This document shows, one piece after another, positions 16,183 through 21,913 of a stretch of DNA of 21,913 bases (position 1 is its first letter; each line of letters begins with the position of its first letter). This DNA comes from Thermoplasmata archaeon (GTDB taxonomy: Archaea; Thermoplasmatota; E2; DHVEG-1; B18-G2). The DNA is taken from the NCBI GenBank assembly GCA_021161685.1, contig JAGHAD010000025.1:1-21913 (forward strand), in the 5' to 3' direction. A program made the position numbers and the translations under genes. The notes below the pieces were generated by a model. It worked only from the letters and a program-made list of their open reading frames with translations. It was not told the origin of the DNA and did not search any database.

Positions 16183-16890
16183 CTACTCCTCTATCTCTCT
16201 TTCCTTATACATCCTAACTATCTCCTCCTTGTTCTCCTTACTGAGCTTGATCAACCTATCTATTTCCTCGTCAAACTTACCCTCTTCTATCTCCTTTATC
16301 CTCTTCTCCAAGTTTTTCGATTTTGGCATAAGATGCTTTCCATACAAAACCCTGGCAAGCTGAGCCACATGATAGTGCTTTATATCTGCAGGACACCGCA
16401 TTGCGCATAAGCCGCATTGAATACAATCAAAGGATAGCTCGGCGCATTTCTTGATATCTCCCCTTATCGCAGCTTGAATTACCTTCATCACCTCTATATC
16501 TTGAGGGCAAGTTTTTGTGCATGTATTGCATGCGACGCATCTTGCGATTTCAGGATAAACCCTAAGCAGAACGTTCTCATCAGGTTTGAGTTTTTCAAGA
16601 TCGTATTTGGCCTGATCTGCGGGAACAAAGGGTAGCTGTACCAGATACATCTTATCTTCTACAAGTTTTTGGCAGGCTAGAGCAAATCTGAGCTTCTGTT
16701 CGTTTTCTCTTCTATAAACGGTTGAGCATGCCCCACAAAAGCCAGCCCTACAGCCACAACCCCTTATAAATCTGTATCCCGCATATTCGATGGCTTTCAT
16801 TATGGTTAGATTTGCGGGAACCCTGTAGCTCTTCCCCATGATGAAGACTTCTACGGTTCCAGCCTTTTCCTCCACATCTTCTTTCTTCAT
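16183..16890 (-). CDS. tfrB: Fumarate reductase iron-sulfur subunit lacking the CCG (HdrB-like) domain
   Basis: A 235-residue electron-transfer subunit. A plant-type [2Fe-2S] site is formed by C47, C52, C55 and C73 (CGCRAGFCGAC...LAC). Two full four-cysteine motifs follow: C118-C121-C124-C128 (CVACNTCTKTCP) and C156-C159-C162-C166 (CIQCGLCAMRCP). The third site thus looks like [4Fe-4S], not the [3Fe-4S] of classical FrdB/SdhB. Methanogen TfrB is about twice as long because a CCG domain follows; here the protein ends in a charged helix (190-235). The missing function could be supplied by HdrB of the same operon. This is the first gene of the 15-gene run. No Shine-Dalgarno lies close to ATG 16890; a TATA-like box about 40 nt upstream suggests a short leader. 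Confidence 0.9.
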   Translation of the reverse strand: MKKEDVEEKAGTVEVFIMGKSYRVPANLTIMKAIEYAGYRFIRGCGCRAGFCGACSTVYRRENEQKLRFALACQKLVEDKMYLVQLPFVPADQAKYDLEKLKPDENVLLRVYPEIARCVACNTCTKTCPQDIEVMKVIQAAIRGDIKKCAELSFDCIQCGLCAMRCPADIKHYHVAQLARVLYGKHLMPKSKNLEKRIKEIEEGKFDEEIDRLIKLSKENKEEIVRMYKEREIEE

Positions 16891-16902
16891 AGAGGGTCTG
16901 AG

Positions 16903-16940
16903 CCCTTCGTATCACCTTCCAATCATATAAATCTTTCGTA
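16903..16940 (-). promoter_or_regulatory. Putative promoter of the tfr-kor-hdr-mvh-fum operon
   Basis: On the minus strand CGAAAG (BRE-like, 16938-16933) precedes TTTATATG (TATA-like, about 16932-16925). A start of transcription about 25 nt on, near 16903, would leave a leader of roughly 12 nt before ATG 16890. An inverted copy of ATTGGAA (16923-16917) sits between the TATA-like box and the predicted start, a position where a bound regulator would block transcription. Pattern-based inference. Confidence 0.45.
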
Positions 16941-17000
16941 CAAAATCTAAAAATGTTAAGAATATTGGAAAGAAAATTTACAATTTTACAAAAATTGGAA
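16917..17000. repeat. Three ATTGGAA copies in the divergent tfrB/regulator promoter region
   Basis: ATTGGAA occurs on the plus strand at 16964-16970 and 16994-17000, exactly 30 bp apart (about three helical turns), the pair extending to ATTGGAAA. A third copy is on the minus strand at 16923-16917. One copy abuts the TATA-like box of the regulator gene and one lies just after that of tfrB. Such placement suggests an operator for the adjacent regulator, but short A/T-rich heptamers can recur by chance. Confidence 0.4.
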
Positions 17001-17011
17001 ATTTATTTATT
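16994..17011 (+). promoter_or_regulatory. Putative promoter of the regulator gene
   Basis: GGAAA followed by TTTATTTAT (17002-17010) forms a BRE/TATA-like element about 25 nt before GTG 17033, the spacing of a leaderless archaeal mRNA. No Shine-Dalgarno precedes the GTG, in agreement. Confidence 0.4.
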
Positions 17012-17032
17012 CTTTTTGTTTTTCCTGATAAC

Positions 17033-18085
17033 GTGAAAAGGCTTGGCTTAACAGAGAAGGAACAACTGGTATTCTACGGTCTCGTTAGATATCCTCATTT
17101 ATCTTGCAAGGAGCTGGCGGAGAGGATTGGCTTGAAATACTCAACTGTATCTACCGCAAAGAAGAGGTTGAGGAAAGAAAGTTTCTACAGAGTCGTAGCT
17201 CTTCCTTCCTTCCATCGTCTTGGTTGCGAACTGCTTGCGGTTATATATACAAACTTCAGTCCGCTCATTCCTCTGGAAGAAAGGGTTAAGGTGACGAGAA
17301 ACACCATAGAGGTCTTTGAAGAGATTTTCTTGTCCGTTGGCGAGGAGGATAAGGGTTTTTCTCTCAGCTTTTCTAAAGATTACACAACGATAGGAATGAT
17401 AAACGATATCAGAACCAGGTTATTTGGTGGAAAGGGTTTGCTCGAGGATAAATACCCTCACCTAGTCATATTTCCTTTCAAGATAAGCAAGATATACAGG
17501 TTCTTCGATTTCTCCCCACTTCTATCCAGCATACTTGATTTAAAGGTAGATTCGGCAGAAGAAGAGATGTTGTTTGAGCAATATACAGATCTGCCGGAGC
17601 TATCAAGAACTGAAAAGAAGATATTTTGTGAGATCGTAGAGAATCCAGATCTGGCGGATGTAAGTATAGGAAAGAAGCTTGGAATATCTAGGCATACGGT
17701 CTCCAAGACCAGGAGAAAGCTATTTGGAGAGGGATTGATCAGACTCGTCAATATTCCAAATTTTAAGAAGCTTGACCTTAAGATCCTGGCTTTCTATCAC
17801 ATAAGGTTTGATCCCAGAAATCCACCAGATATGGATAGGGATGAGGGCAGAGAGCTGATGAGCAAGTCGAGCATATTCATGGCTAGCAGAAGATTCGAAG
17901 CGATCATGCTTTCCATGTATAGAGATTACGTTGATTACAAATCAGATAAGATGAGGTTAATAAATTTGTTAAAGGAAAGAAAATGGATAGCTGAGGATCC
18001 GATGGTCAGAACTTATGGTATAGACAAGATGGTAATCATCAAGGATTTTGCATTCTCTCCGCTCGTTGCGAAGTTATTGGGTTGA
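17033..18085 (+). CDS. Transcriptional regulator: tandem duplication of a winged-helix module
   Basis: A 350-residue DNA-binding protein starting at GTG 17033. It consists of two homologous halves. Each begins with a winged helix-turn-helix: LTEKEQLVFYGLVRYPHLS with KYSTVSTAKKRL at residues 6-47, and LSRTEKKIFCEIVENPDL with SRHTVSKTRRKL at 190-230. Each continues with a matching segment (VVALPSFHRLGCELLAVIY versus LVNIPNFKKLDLKILAFYH) and an alpha/beta region ending in FDFSPLLSSIL or FAFSPLVAKLL. So a module of about 170 residues was duplicated entire. The fold resembles Lrp/MarR-type regulators, but I recognise no named family. It is divergent from tfrB and upstream of sucC, placing it between the two halves of the same pathway; control of both is a reasonable inference. 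Confidence 0.85.
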   Translation: MKRLGLTEKEQLVFYGLVRYPHLSCKELAERIGLKYSTVSTAKKRLRKESFYRVVALPSFHRLGCELLAVIYTNFSPLIPLEERVKVTRNTIEVFEEIFLSVGEEDKGFSLSFSKDYTTIGMINDIRTRLFGGKGLLEDKYPHLVIFPFKISKIYRFFDFSPLLSSILDLKVDSAEEEMLFEQYTDLPELSRTEKKIFCEIVENPDLADVSIGKKLGISRHTVSKTRRKLFGEGLIRLVNIPNFKKLDLKILAFYHIRFDPRNPPDMDRDEGRELMSKSSIFMASRRFEAIMLSMYRDYVDYKSDKMRLINLLKERKWIAEDPMVRTYGIDKMVIIKDFAFSPLVAKLLG

Positions 18086-18100
18086 GAAATTTATGTTTGA

Positions 18101-18135
18101 AAATCTTAAATAACCCGTGTTTATTTCTGCAAAGG
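18101..18135 (+). promoter_or_regulatory. Putative promoter of sucCD
   Basis: GAAAAT (18099-18104) followed by CTTAAATAA (18105-18113) is a BRE/TATA-like pair centred about 26 nt before ATG 18136, so transcription would begin at or next to the start codon. It implies sucCD can be expressed apart from the upstream regulator gene, 50 nt away. Confidence 0.4.
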
Positions 18136-19233
18136 ATGAAACTCTTAGAGTATCAAGGTAAGCACCTCTTTGAGAGGTACGGCATTCCAATACCAAGGGG
18201 AAGAGTAGTTGATAGCGAGGAGGAGATCAAGGATATACCCTTACCATGCGTGATCAAGGCGCAGGTAACGGTTGGCGGAAGAGGCAAGGCAGGTCTGATA
18301 AAGGAAGCAAGAAGTGAGGAAGAGGCAAGAAGGGTAGCTACGGATTTGCTTGGGAAGAGATTGAAAGACATTCCGGTGAGGAAACTGCTTGTGGAGGAGA
18401 AGGTTGAGATTGATAAGGAGATCTACCTCAGCTTCTCCATAGACACATCAAAAAGGGCTTATCTGCTCATGGCGAACTCATTGGGAGGAGTGGATATAGA
18501 ATCCATACCAGATGAAAAGATCGTGAAAGAATGGATAAATCCCCTGATAGGTCTGCAACCATTCAATGTAAGGAGGGTTGTGGAAAGGTTGAATGTAGCG
18601 CAGAGAAAAGAAATTTATGACATTATCTCTGGTATGTACAGGATATTCAAAGATTATGACTGCGAGCTCGTAGAGATAAACCCCCTAGCACTTACTAGAG
18701 AAGGAAAGCTCATAGCTCTCGATTCCAAAATCATAGTTAACGACGATGCTCTTTTCAGACATCCAGATCTGGTTGAGGAAGATGAGGGTATAGATCCCAT
18801 AGAGAGGGAGGCGAAGCAGAAAGGTATAGCCTTTGTTAGATTGGATGGGAATATCGGAGTGATAGCAAATGGAGCTGGACTGACCATGGCAACCCTTGAT
18901 GCATTGAAGAATTATGGCGGAGATGCAGGCGTTTTTCTGGATTTGGGAGGAACGGACGATGTTGAGAAGGTAAAGCAAGCCTTTCAGCTGATGAAGAAGG
19001 CAAAGCCAAAGGTTATACTGCTCAACCTGTTTGGTGGAATAACGAAATGCGACACCGTAGCAAAAGGGGTTGAGCTGGTTATATCTGAAGAAGGCATAGA
19101 GTGTCCAATTGTTGCCAGGATCAAAGGAGTGAACGAGGAGGAGGCGAGGGAAATTTTGAAGAACGCCGGTATAGAGGCAGTTGAAAACCTTCACGAGGCT
19201 GCGAGGTTAGCGACGGAGTTTGCAAAGAGGTGA
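18136..19233 (+). CDS. sucC: Succinyl-CoA synthetase (ADP/GDP-forming), beta subunit
   Basis: A 365-residue ATP-grasp subunit that binds nucleotide and the succinate side of the reaction succinate + CoA + NTP giving succinyl-CoA + NDP + Pi. ATG 18136 is chosen because MKLLEYQGKHLFERYGIP is the conserved family N-terminus; the 18 codons upstream in frame lie in the promoter. Visible motifs are QVTVGGRGKAGLIK (43-56), the Mg-binding CELVEINPLALT (176-187), IGVIANGAGLTMATLDAL (240-257) and LNLFGGITKCD (296-306). Length is normal for archaea. It precedes sucD by 6 nt. It supplies the link between fumarate reductase (succinate) and Kor (succinyl-CoA) of the divergent operon. Confidence 0.95.
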   Translation: MKLLEYQGKHLFERYGIPIPRGRVVDSEEEIKDIPLPCVIKAQVTVGGRGKAGLIKEARSEEEARRVATDLLGKRLKDIPVRKLLVEEKVEIDKEIYLSFSIDTSKRAYLLMANSLGGVDIESIPDEKIVKEWINPLIGLQPFNVRRVVERLNVAQRKEIYDIISGMYRIFKDYDCELVEINPLALTREGKLIALDSKIIVNDDALFRHPDLVEEDEGIDPIEREAKQKGIAFVRLDGNIGVIANGAGLTMATLDALKNYGGDAGVFLDLGGTDDVEKVKQAFQLMKKAKPKVILLNLFGGITKCDTVAKGVELVISEEGIECPIVARIKGVNEEEAREILKNAGIEAVENLHEAARLATEFAKR

Positions 19234-19239
19234 ATAGGT

Positions 19240-20106
19240 ATGGCGATAATAGTGGATGAGAAAACGAGAGTGCTCATTCAGGGTATAACTGGACATCAGG
19301 GAACCTTCCATACCAAAGAGATGCTTAGATTCGGAACAAAGGTGGTTGCTGGAGTAACGCCTGGTAAGGGTGGAGCAGAGGTTCATGGAGTACCGGTTTT
19401 CAACGAGGTCAAAGAAGCGGTAGATGAAACCGGAGCAAATACTTCCTTGGTTCTGGTTCCCGCAAGGTTTGCAAAGGATGCGATCATAGAAGCTATAGAT
19501 GCAGGTATAAGGACAATCGTGGTTATAACCGAGCATATACCCTTCCATGATACCATCGAGATCGTACACTATGCGAGGTACAAGAAAGTAACCATGGTGG
19601 GTCCAAACTGTCCTGGGGTTGCGAGTCCTGGAAAGGCGAAGGTTGGAATCTTTCCAAACCACATCTTCAGGGAAGGTAATATAGGTGTAGCGAGCCGTTC
19701 CGGAACCTTAACATATGAGATAGTAGATTCTCTCAGCAGAGAAGGTTTCGGACAGAGCACATGCGTTGGTTTGGGAGGAGATCCGGTAACTGGACTCAAC
19801 TTCGTAGAGGTTCTGGAGATGTTCGAGAGAGATGAAGAAACCAGAGCCATAGTTATGGTTGGTGAGATAGGGGGCGTAGCTGAAGAGGAGGCTGCGGAGT
19901 ACATCAAAGATCACATCAGCAAGCCGGTCTTTGCATTCATAGCTGGAAGGACGGCTCCCCCCGAAAAAAGGATGGGACATGCTGGAGCGATAATATCTAG
20001 AGGGAGGGGAACCGCAAAGAGCAAGATAGAAGCCCTTAGGAAAGCTGGTGTTGCCGTCGCAGAATTTCCGGATGAGATCGCCAAGCTCATCAAGGAAAAC
20101 ACTTAG
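19240..20106 (+). CDS. sucD: Succinyl-CoA synthetase, alpha subunit
   Basis: The 288-residue CoA-binding and phosphohistidine subunit. Family landmarks are [17 protein letters not shown] (12-28), GVTPGKGG (38-45), [13 protein letters not shown] (119-131), [11 protein letters not shown] (150-160), [12 protein letters not shown] (177-188), and the phosphorylated histidine H247 in [12 protein letters not shown] 19240 has GAGGTGA about 6 nt upstream, partly within the sucC end. Completes the enzyme with SucC. The reaction is reversible; context (fumarase, fumarate reductase, Kor) would allow either reductive 2-oxoglutarate synthesis or oxidative ATP formation. Confidence 0.96.
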   Translation: MAIIVDEKTRVLIQGITGHQGTFHTKEMLRFGTKVVAGVTPGKGGAEVHGVPVFNEVKEAVDETGANTSLVLVPARFAKDAIIEAIDAGIRTIVVITEHIPFHDTIEIVHYARYKKVTMVGPNCPGVASPGKAKVGIFPNHIFREGNIGVASRSGTLTYEIVDSLSREGFGQSTCVGLGGDPVTGLNFVEVLEMFERDEETRAIVMVGEIGGVAEEEAAEYIKDHISKPVFAFIAGRTAPPEKRMGHAGAIISRGRGTAKSKIEALRKAGVAVAEFPDEIAKLIKENT

Positions 20107-20115
20107 CTTTCATTG

Positions 20116-20150
20116 CGTCACGACATGATTACACCGTCACGATTATAAAT
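20116..20150 (+). promoter_or_regulatory. PCNA promoter with direct repeat CGTCACGA
   Basis: CGTCACGA occurs at 20116-20123 and again at 20135-20142, a 19-bp period. The second copy runs into ATTATAAAT (20142-20150), a good TATA box about 50 nt before the PCNA start, leaving a leader of roughly 25 nt that carries AAGGTGG. The two 8-bp copies next to a TATA box could be a regulator site; this is inferred from position. Confidence 0.45.
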
Positions 20151-20195
20151 GAAATTCACATTAGAATACCTGAAAGCCCCTCTTAAGGTGGAGAG

Positions 20196-20933
20196 ATGTT
20201 TGAGGCGAAGGTGAAGGCTGAAATTATTAAGGCTATGATCGACATTACCTCTCATTTGATAAATGAAGCGAAGCTCAATGTAAGAAAAGACGGAATTTTT
20301 CTGAGAGCGGTTGATCCCGCCCACGTTGCGATGGTTGATCTGAGCATAAAACCTTCTGCCTTTGAGGATTACAGGGCTGAAGATATAGAAATAGGGGTTG
20401 ACCTCGACAAACTCGGAGGAATAATGAAGCTAGCCAGCAGTAGCGATGTGCTTTCATTGAAGTATGAAGAAAGCACGAATAAACTCGTTATTCAGATAGG
20501 AAACCTCACTAGGAAAATGGGACTGCTTGATACTGCGGGCATGCCCGATCCAAAGGTTCCAAACCTCAACTTACCTGCAAAAGTTACCCTCAAGGCATCT
20601 GAACTTATGCAAGGAATAAAAGCCTCTGAGGCGATCTCGGATCATATAGCTCTTATAGCGACGAAAGATGGGTTTGAACTTTTTGCTGAGGGAGATATGG
20701 ATACGGTAAATCTGAAGCTCCCAAAAGATTTGCTCATGGAATTTGAAGTTCCAGAAAGGTGCAAGAGTTTATTTTCAATCGATTACTTCAGCAATATGAT
20801 AAAGCCAATCAAAGGTTCACAGCCAGTAACCCTGTACCTTGGTAACGATAATCCAGTTAAGATAGAATTTGATTTTGCAGATAAGAATGGTCACGCTTTC
20901 TACTTACTGGCGCCCAGAATTGAGTCGGAGTAA
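20196..20933 (+). CDS. pcn: DNA polymerase sliding clamp (PCNA)
   Basis: A 245-residue PCNA monomer, expected to form a homotrimeric ring that tethers DNA polymerase, FEN1, ligase and other partners. Typical features are the N-terminal helix (IIKAMIDITSHLINEAKLNV), LRAVDPAHVAMVDL (36-49), the interdomain region with MPDPKVPNLNLPAKVTL (115-131) and the C-terminal FYLLAPRIESE (235-245). Family length is normal. ATG 20196 follows AAGGTGG at about 5 nt. It has its own promoter and is followed by the RNase P gene Pop5, which overlaps its 3' end. Only one PCNA copy is in the window. Confidence 0.97.
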   Translation: MFEAKVKAEIIKAMIDITSHLINEAKLNVRKDGIFLRAVDPAHVAMVDLSIKPSAFEDYRAEDIEIGVDLDKLGGIMKLASSSDVLSLKYEESTNKLVIQIGNLTRKMGLLDTAGMPDPKVPNLNLPAKVTLKASELMQGIKASEAISDHIALIATKDGFELFAEGDMDTVNLKLPKDLLMEFEVPERCKSLFSIDYFSNMIKPIKGSQPVTLYLGNDNPVKIEFDFADKNGHAFYLLAPRIESE

Positions 20934-21270
20934 AGGGAAGAGGCACAGGTATATAGGTTTTAGGATAGTTGGGATAAAGGAGGAACTTGAAAAAGGTGCA
21001 GTGATAAGAGCGATTAGAGATAAGGCCAGAGAGGTTCTTGGGAAGGAAGCTAGGAATGCGGGAGTAAAACTCGTGAGATTCAATGGAAAGGAAGGGGCTG
21101 TCCACTGCTTCCATCTTTATAAAGAGAAAGTGATAGAGATTCTGAGAGGCATCGATAGGATAGGTAACTTAGATGTAAAAATAGAAACGATAGGGACATC
21201 TGGTACTATAAAGAGTTTGAATAAAAAATTCTTCAAGGGTAGGTTGGGTAAGGAATTTGCGATCTACTGA
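20887..21270 (+). CDS. rnp2: RNase P protein component 2 (Pop5/Rnp2)
   Basis: A protein of about 127 residues similar to archaeal Pop5, which helps activate the RNase P RNA for 5' processing of pre-tRNA. Diagnostic segments are the basic N-terminus leading into KRHRYIGFRIVG, a helix-rich middle, GVKLVRFNGKEGAVHCFHLYKEKVIEIL, and the late IETIGTSGTIKSLNKKF. The start is uncertain: ATG 20887 overlaps PCNA by 47 nt, TTG 20920 overlaps by 14 nt, and neither has a good ribosome site. ATG 20887 is kept because the family usually has a short stretch before the basic motif, and translation may be coupled to PCNA. The 3' end overlaps the convergent FKBP gene by 7 nt. Confidence 0.83.
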   Translation: MVTLSTYWRPELSRSKGKRHRYIGFRIVGIKEELEKGAVIRAIRDKAREVLGKEARNAGVKLVRFNGKEGAVHCFHLYKEKVIEILRGIDRIGNLDVKIETIGTSGTIKSLNKKFFKGRLGKEFAIY

Positions 21271-21704
21271 TTTCGCTTCTCTATGGATACGATGGTGACC
21301 ACGAAGATCAATCTCTTTCCCGCTAAAGGATGGTTAAGATCGATGGTAAAAGAATTTTCCTTTACACCTATTACCGTTCCATAAATTATTTTTCCAGAAG
21401 GAGTTCCTATCTTTACTCTAGATCCTTCCCTTATGTTCGCGTTTGGAGGAAATACATCTTTTGAGACATCAACTATCAGCTCTTCCATCCTTGGACCGAA
21501 TGCATCCTTTGGTTCGAGCAATATTTCTTTCGTTTCTCCCTCTTTCATGTTTATTAACTCGCTCTCAACGGCGGGGAAGAAATCCCCTTCTCCAACTACG
21601 AGCTCTATTGGATTTTTCTTATCGTTCTTGAAATATACCCTTCCGTCTTCCAGCCTTATCTCACATGTAATGGATACCTTATCTCCATCTTCTATTACTT
21701 TCAT
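21264..21704 (-). CDS. FKBP-type peptidyl-prolyl isomerase, SlyD-like
   Basis: A 146-residue FKBP of the archaeal short/SlyD type, catalysing proline isomerisation and acting as a folding chaperone in the cytoplasm. Residues 1-67 and 122-146 form the FKBP core, with IELVVGEGDFFPAVESELINMKEGE (33-57) and the family signature IDLNHPLAGKRLIFVV (121-136). The inserted chaperone (IF) domain is about 68-120 with EPKDAFGPR. No histidine-rich metal tail is present. ATG 21704 is chosen over GTG 21713 because GGTGAGAGG lies directly upstream of it. The mRNA leader is predicted to fold a hairpin (21722-21763). Its 3' end overlaps the Pop5 gene convergently. Confidence 0.94.
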   Translation of the reverse strand: MKVIEDGDKVSITCEIRLEDGRVYFKNDKKNPIELVVGEGDFFPAVESELINMKEGETKEILLEPKDAFGPRMEELIVDVSKDVFPPNANIREGSRVKIGTPSGKIIYGTVIGVKENSFTIDLNHPLAGKRLIFVVTIVSIEKRNQ

Positions 21705-21721
21705 TCCTCTCACCTTTTAAA

Positions 21722-21763
21722 CCACCAGAAAAAGAATACCCTTGGGTATTCCCTTACTGGCGG
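21722..21763 (-). promoter_or_regulatory. Hairpin in the 5' leader of the FKBP gene
   Basis: GAATACCCTTGGGTATTC (21734-21751) is an 8-bp perfect stem with a 2-nt centre. It is enclosed by CCACCAG (21722-21728) and CTGGCGG (21757-21763), which pair at six of seven positions across a 5x5 internal loop. A TATA-like CTTTAAGTATG (minus strand, about 21800-21790) would start transcription near 21770, so the hairpin would lie in the leader, ending just before the GGTGA site. It could regulate translation or be a terminator or protein-binding palindrome. Confidence 0.5.
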
Positions 21764-21873
21764 TTTGATGAACTATGGAATGGGCATACTTAAAGTTTTT
21801 GTTTGTGAAAATAACTTCATCAAAAAAATTAAAAAATTCACATTTTATTACCGCAATTAACGAGGTGAGATGA

Positions 21874-21913
21874 ATGAGGTTAAAATTTCTGGGATTTACA
21901 CTTTCTTTTCTTC
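21874..21913 (+). CDS. Start of an unknown gene with signal-peptide-like N-terminus, partial
   Basis: Only 13 codons are inside the window: MRLKFLGFTLSFL, positively charged and then hydrophobic, like the beginning of a signal peptide or signal anchor. GAGGTGAG lies 5-10 nt upstream of ATG 21874. ATG 21870 in another frame is too close to that site and gives a polar peptide. A/T-rich DNA at 21824-21850 could hold its promoter. The product cannot be named. Confidence 0.5.
   Translation, partial: MRLKFLGFTLSFL

Noticed and set aside
18082..18135. SucC with 18 extra N-terminal residues
   Set aside because: This segment holds a TATA-like box, and the family begins at MKLLEYQGK (18136).
18685..19194. 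169-codon minus-strand frame opposite sucC
   Set aside because: It is the antisense of a clearly identified ATP-grasp gene with no family features of its own.
1..21913. tRNA, rRNA, CRISPR array or insertion sequence
   Set aside because: I looked on both strands for spaced direct repeats, terminal inverted repeats, transposase motifs and tRNA-like cloverleafs and found none convincing; a covariance-model scan was not possible.

Overview
The window looks like a chromosomal segment of an anaerobic, probably thermophilic archaeon, most likely euryarchaeal. The evidence is a PCNA sliding clamp, an archaeal/eukaryotic-type RNase P protein (Pop5), a short archaeal SlyD-like FKBP, HdrABC/MvhADG proteins, a four-subunit 2-oxoacid:ferredoxin oxidoreductase, and promoters of BRE/TATA type, several close enough to their start codons to suggest leaderless or short-leader mRNAs. 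No mcr, citrate synthase or other marker is present that would settle the lineage or say whether it is a methanogen.

Layout. (1) 1-2303, minus strand: two tandem paralogous exported FG-GAP/VCBS-repeat proteins (the second runs off the left edge) and a small exported CARDB-like protein. (2) 2304-2623: no convincing gene. (3) 2624-16890, minus strand: one very compact 15-gene run, in transcription order tfrB-tfrA-korD-korA-korB-korC-hdrA-hdrC-hdrB-mvhG-mvhA-maturation protease-mvhD-fumA-fumB. Every junction is either a gap of 10 nt or less or an overlap. (4) 16891-17032: divergent promoter region with three copies of ATTGGAA. (5) 17033-18085, plus strand: a regulator built as a tandem duplication of a winged-helix module, followed by sucC and sucD. 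(6) 20196-21270, plus strand: PCNA and RNase P Pop5. (7) 21264-21704, minus strand: SlyD-like FKBP with a 5'-UTR hairpin. (8) 21874 to the right edge: start of a gene with a signal-peptide-like N-terminus.

How the genes work together. Fumarase, fumarate reductase, succinyl-CoA synthetase and 2-oxoglutarate:ferredoxin oxidoreductase are the four consecutive steps from malate to 2-oxoglutarate, the reductive half of an incomplete TCA cycle. Embedded in the same run is a complete H2-dependent, flavin-based electron-bifurcating module (MvhAGD hydrogenase plus HdrABC). In methanogens that module oxidises H2 and makes reduced ferredoxin while HdrB reduces a disulfide. The fumarate reductase iron-sulfur subunit here lacks the HdrB-like CCG domain that methanogen TfrB carries, while a free HdrB with both CCG motifs intact sits in the same operon. 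I infer, without proof, a H2-driven bifurcating fumarate reductase: HdrBC passes the high-potential electrons to TfrBA directly or through a thiol/disulfide pair, and the reduced ferredoxin drives reductive carboxylation of succinyl-CoA by Kor.

Oddities. HdrA is a 1047-residue fusion of two HdrA units with complementary sets of iron-sulfur domains. mvhG needs a -1 frame change after codon 22 to join its proximal-cluster cysteines to the rest of the protein. mvhA has no ATG/GTG/TTG where its conserved N-terminus begins; an ACG sits there. The two hydrogenase defects may be assembly errors or early decay and should be checked before any function is assigned.
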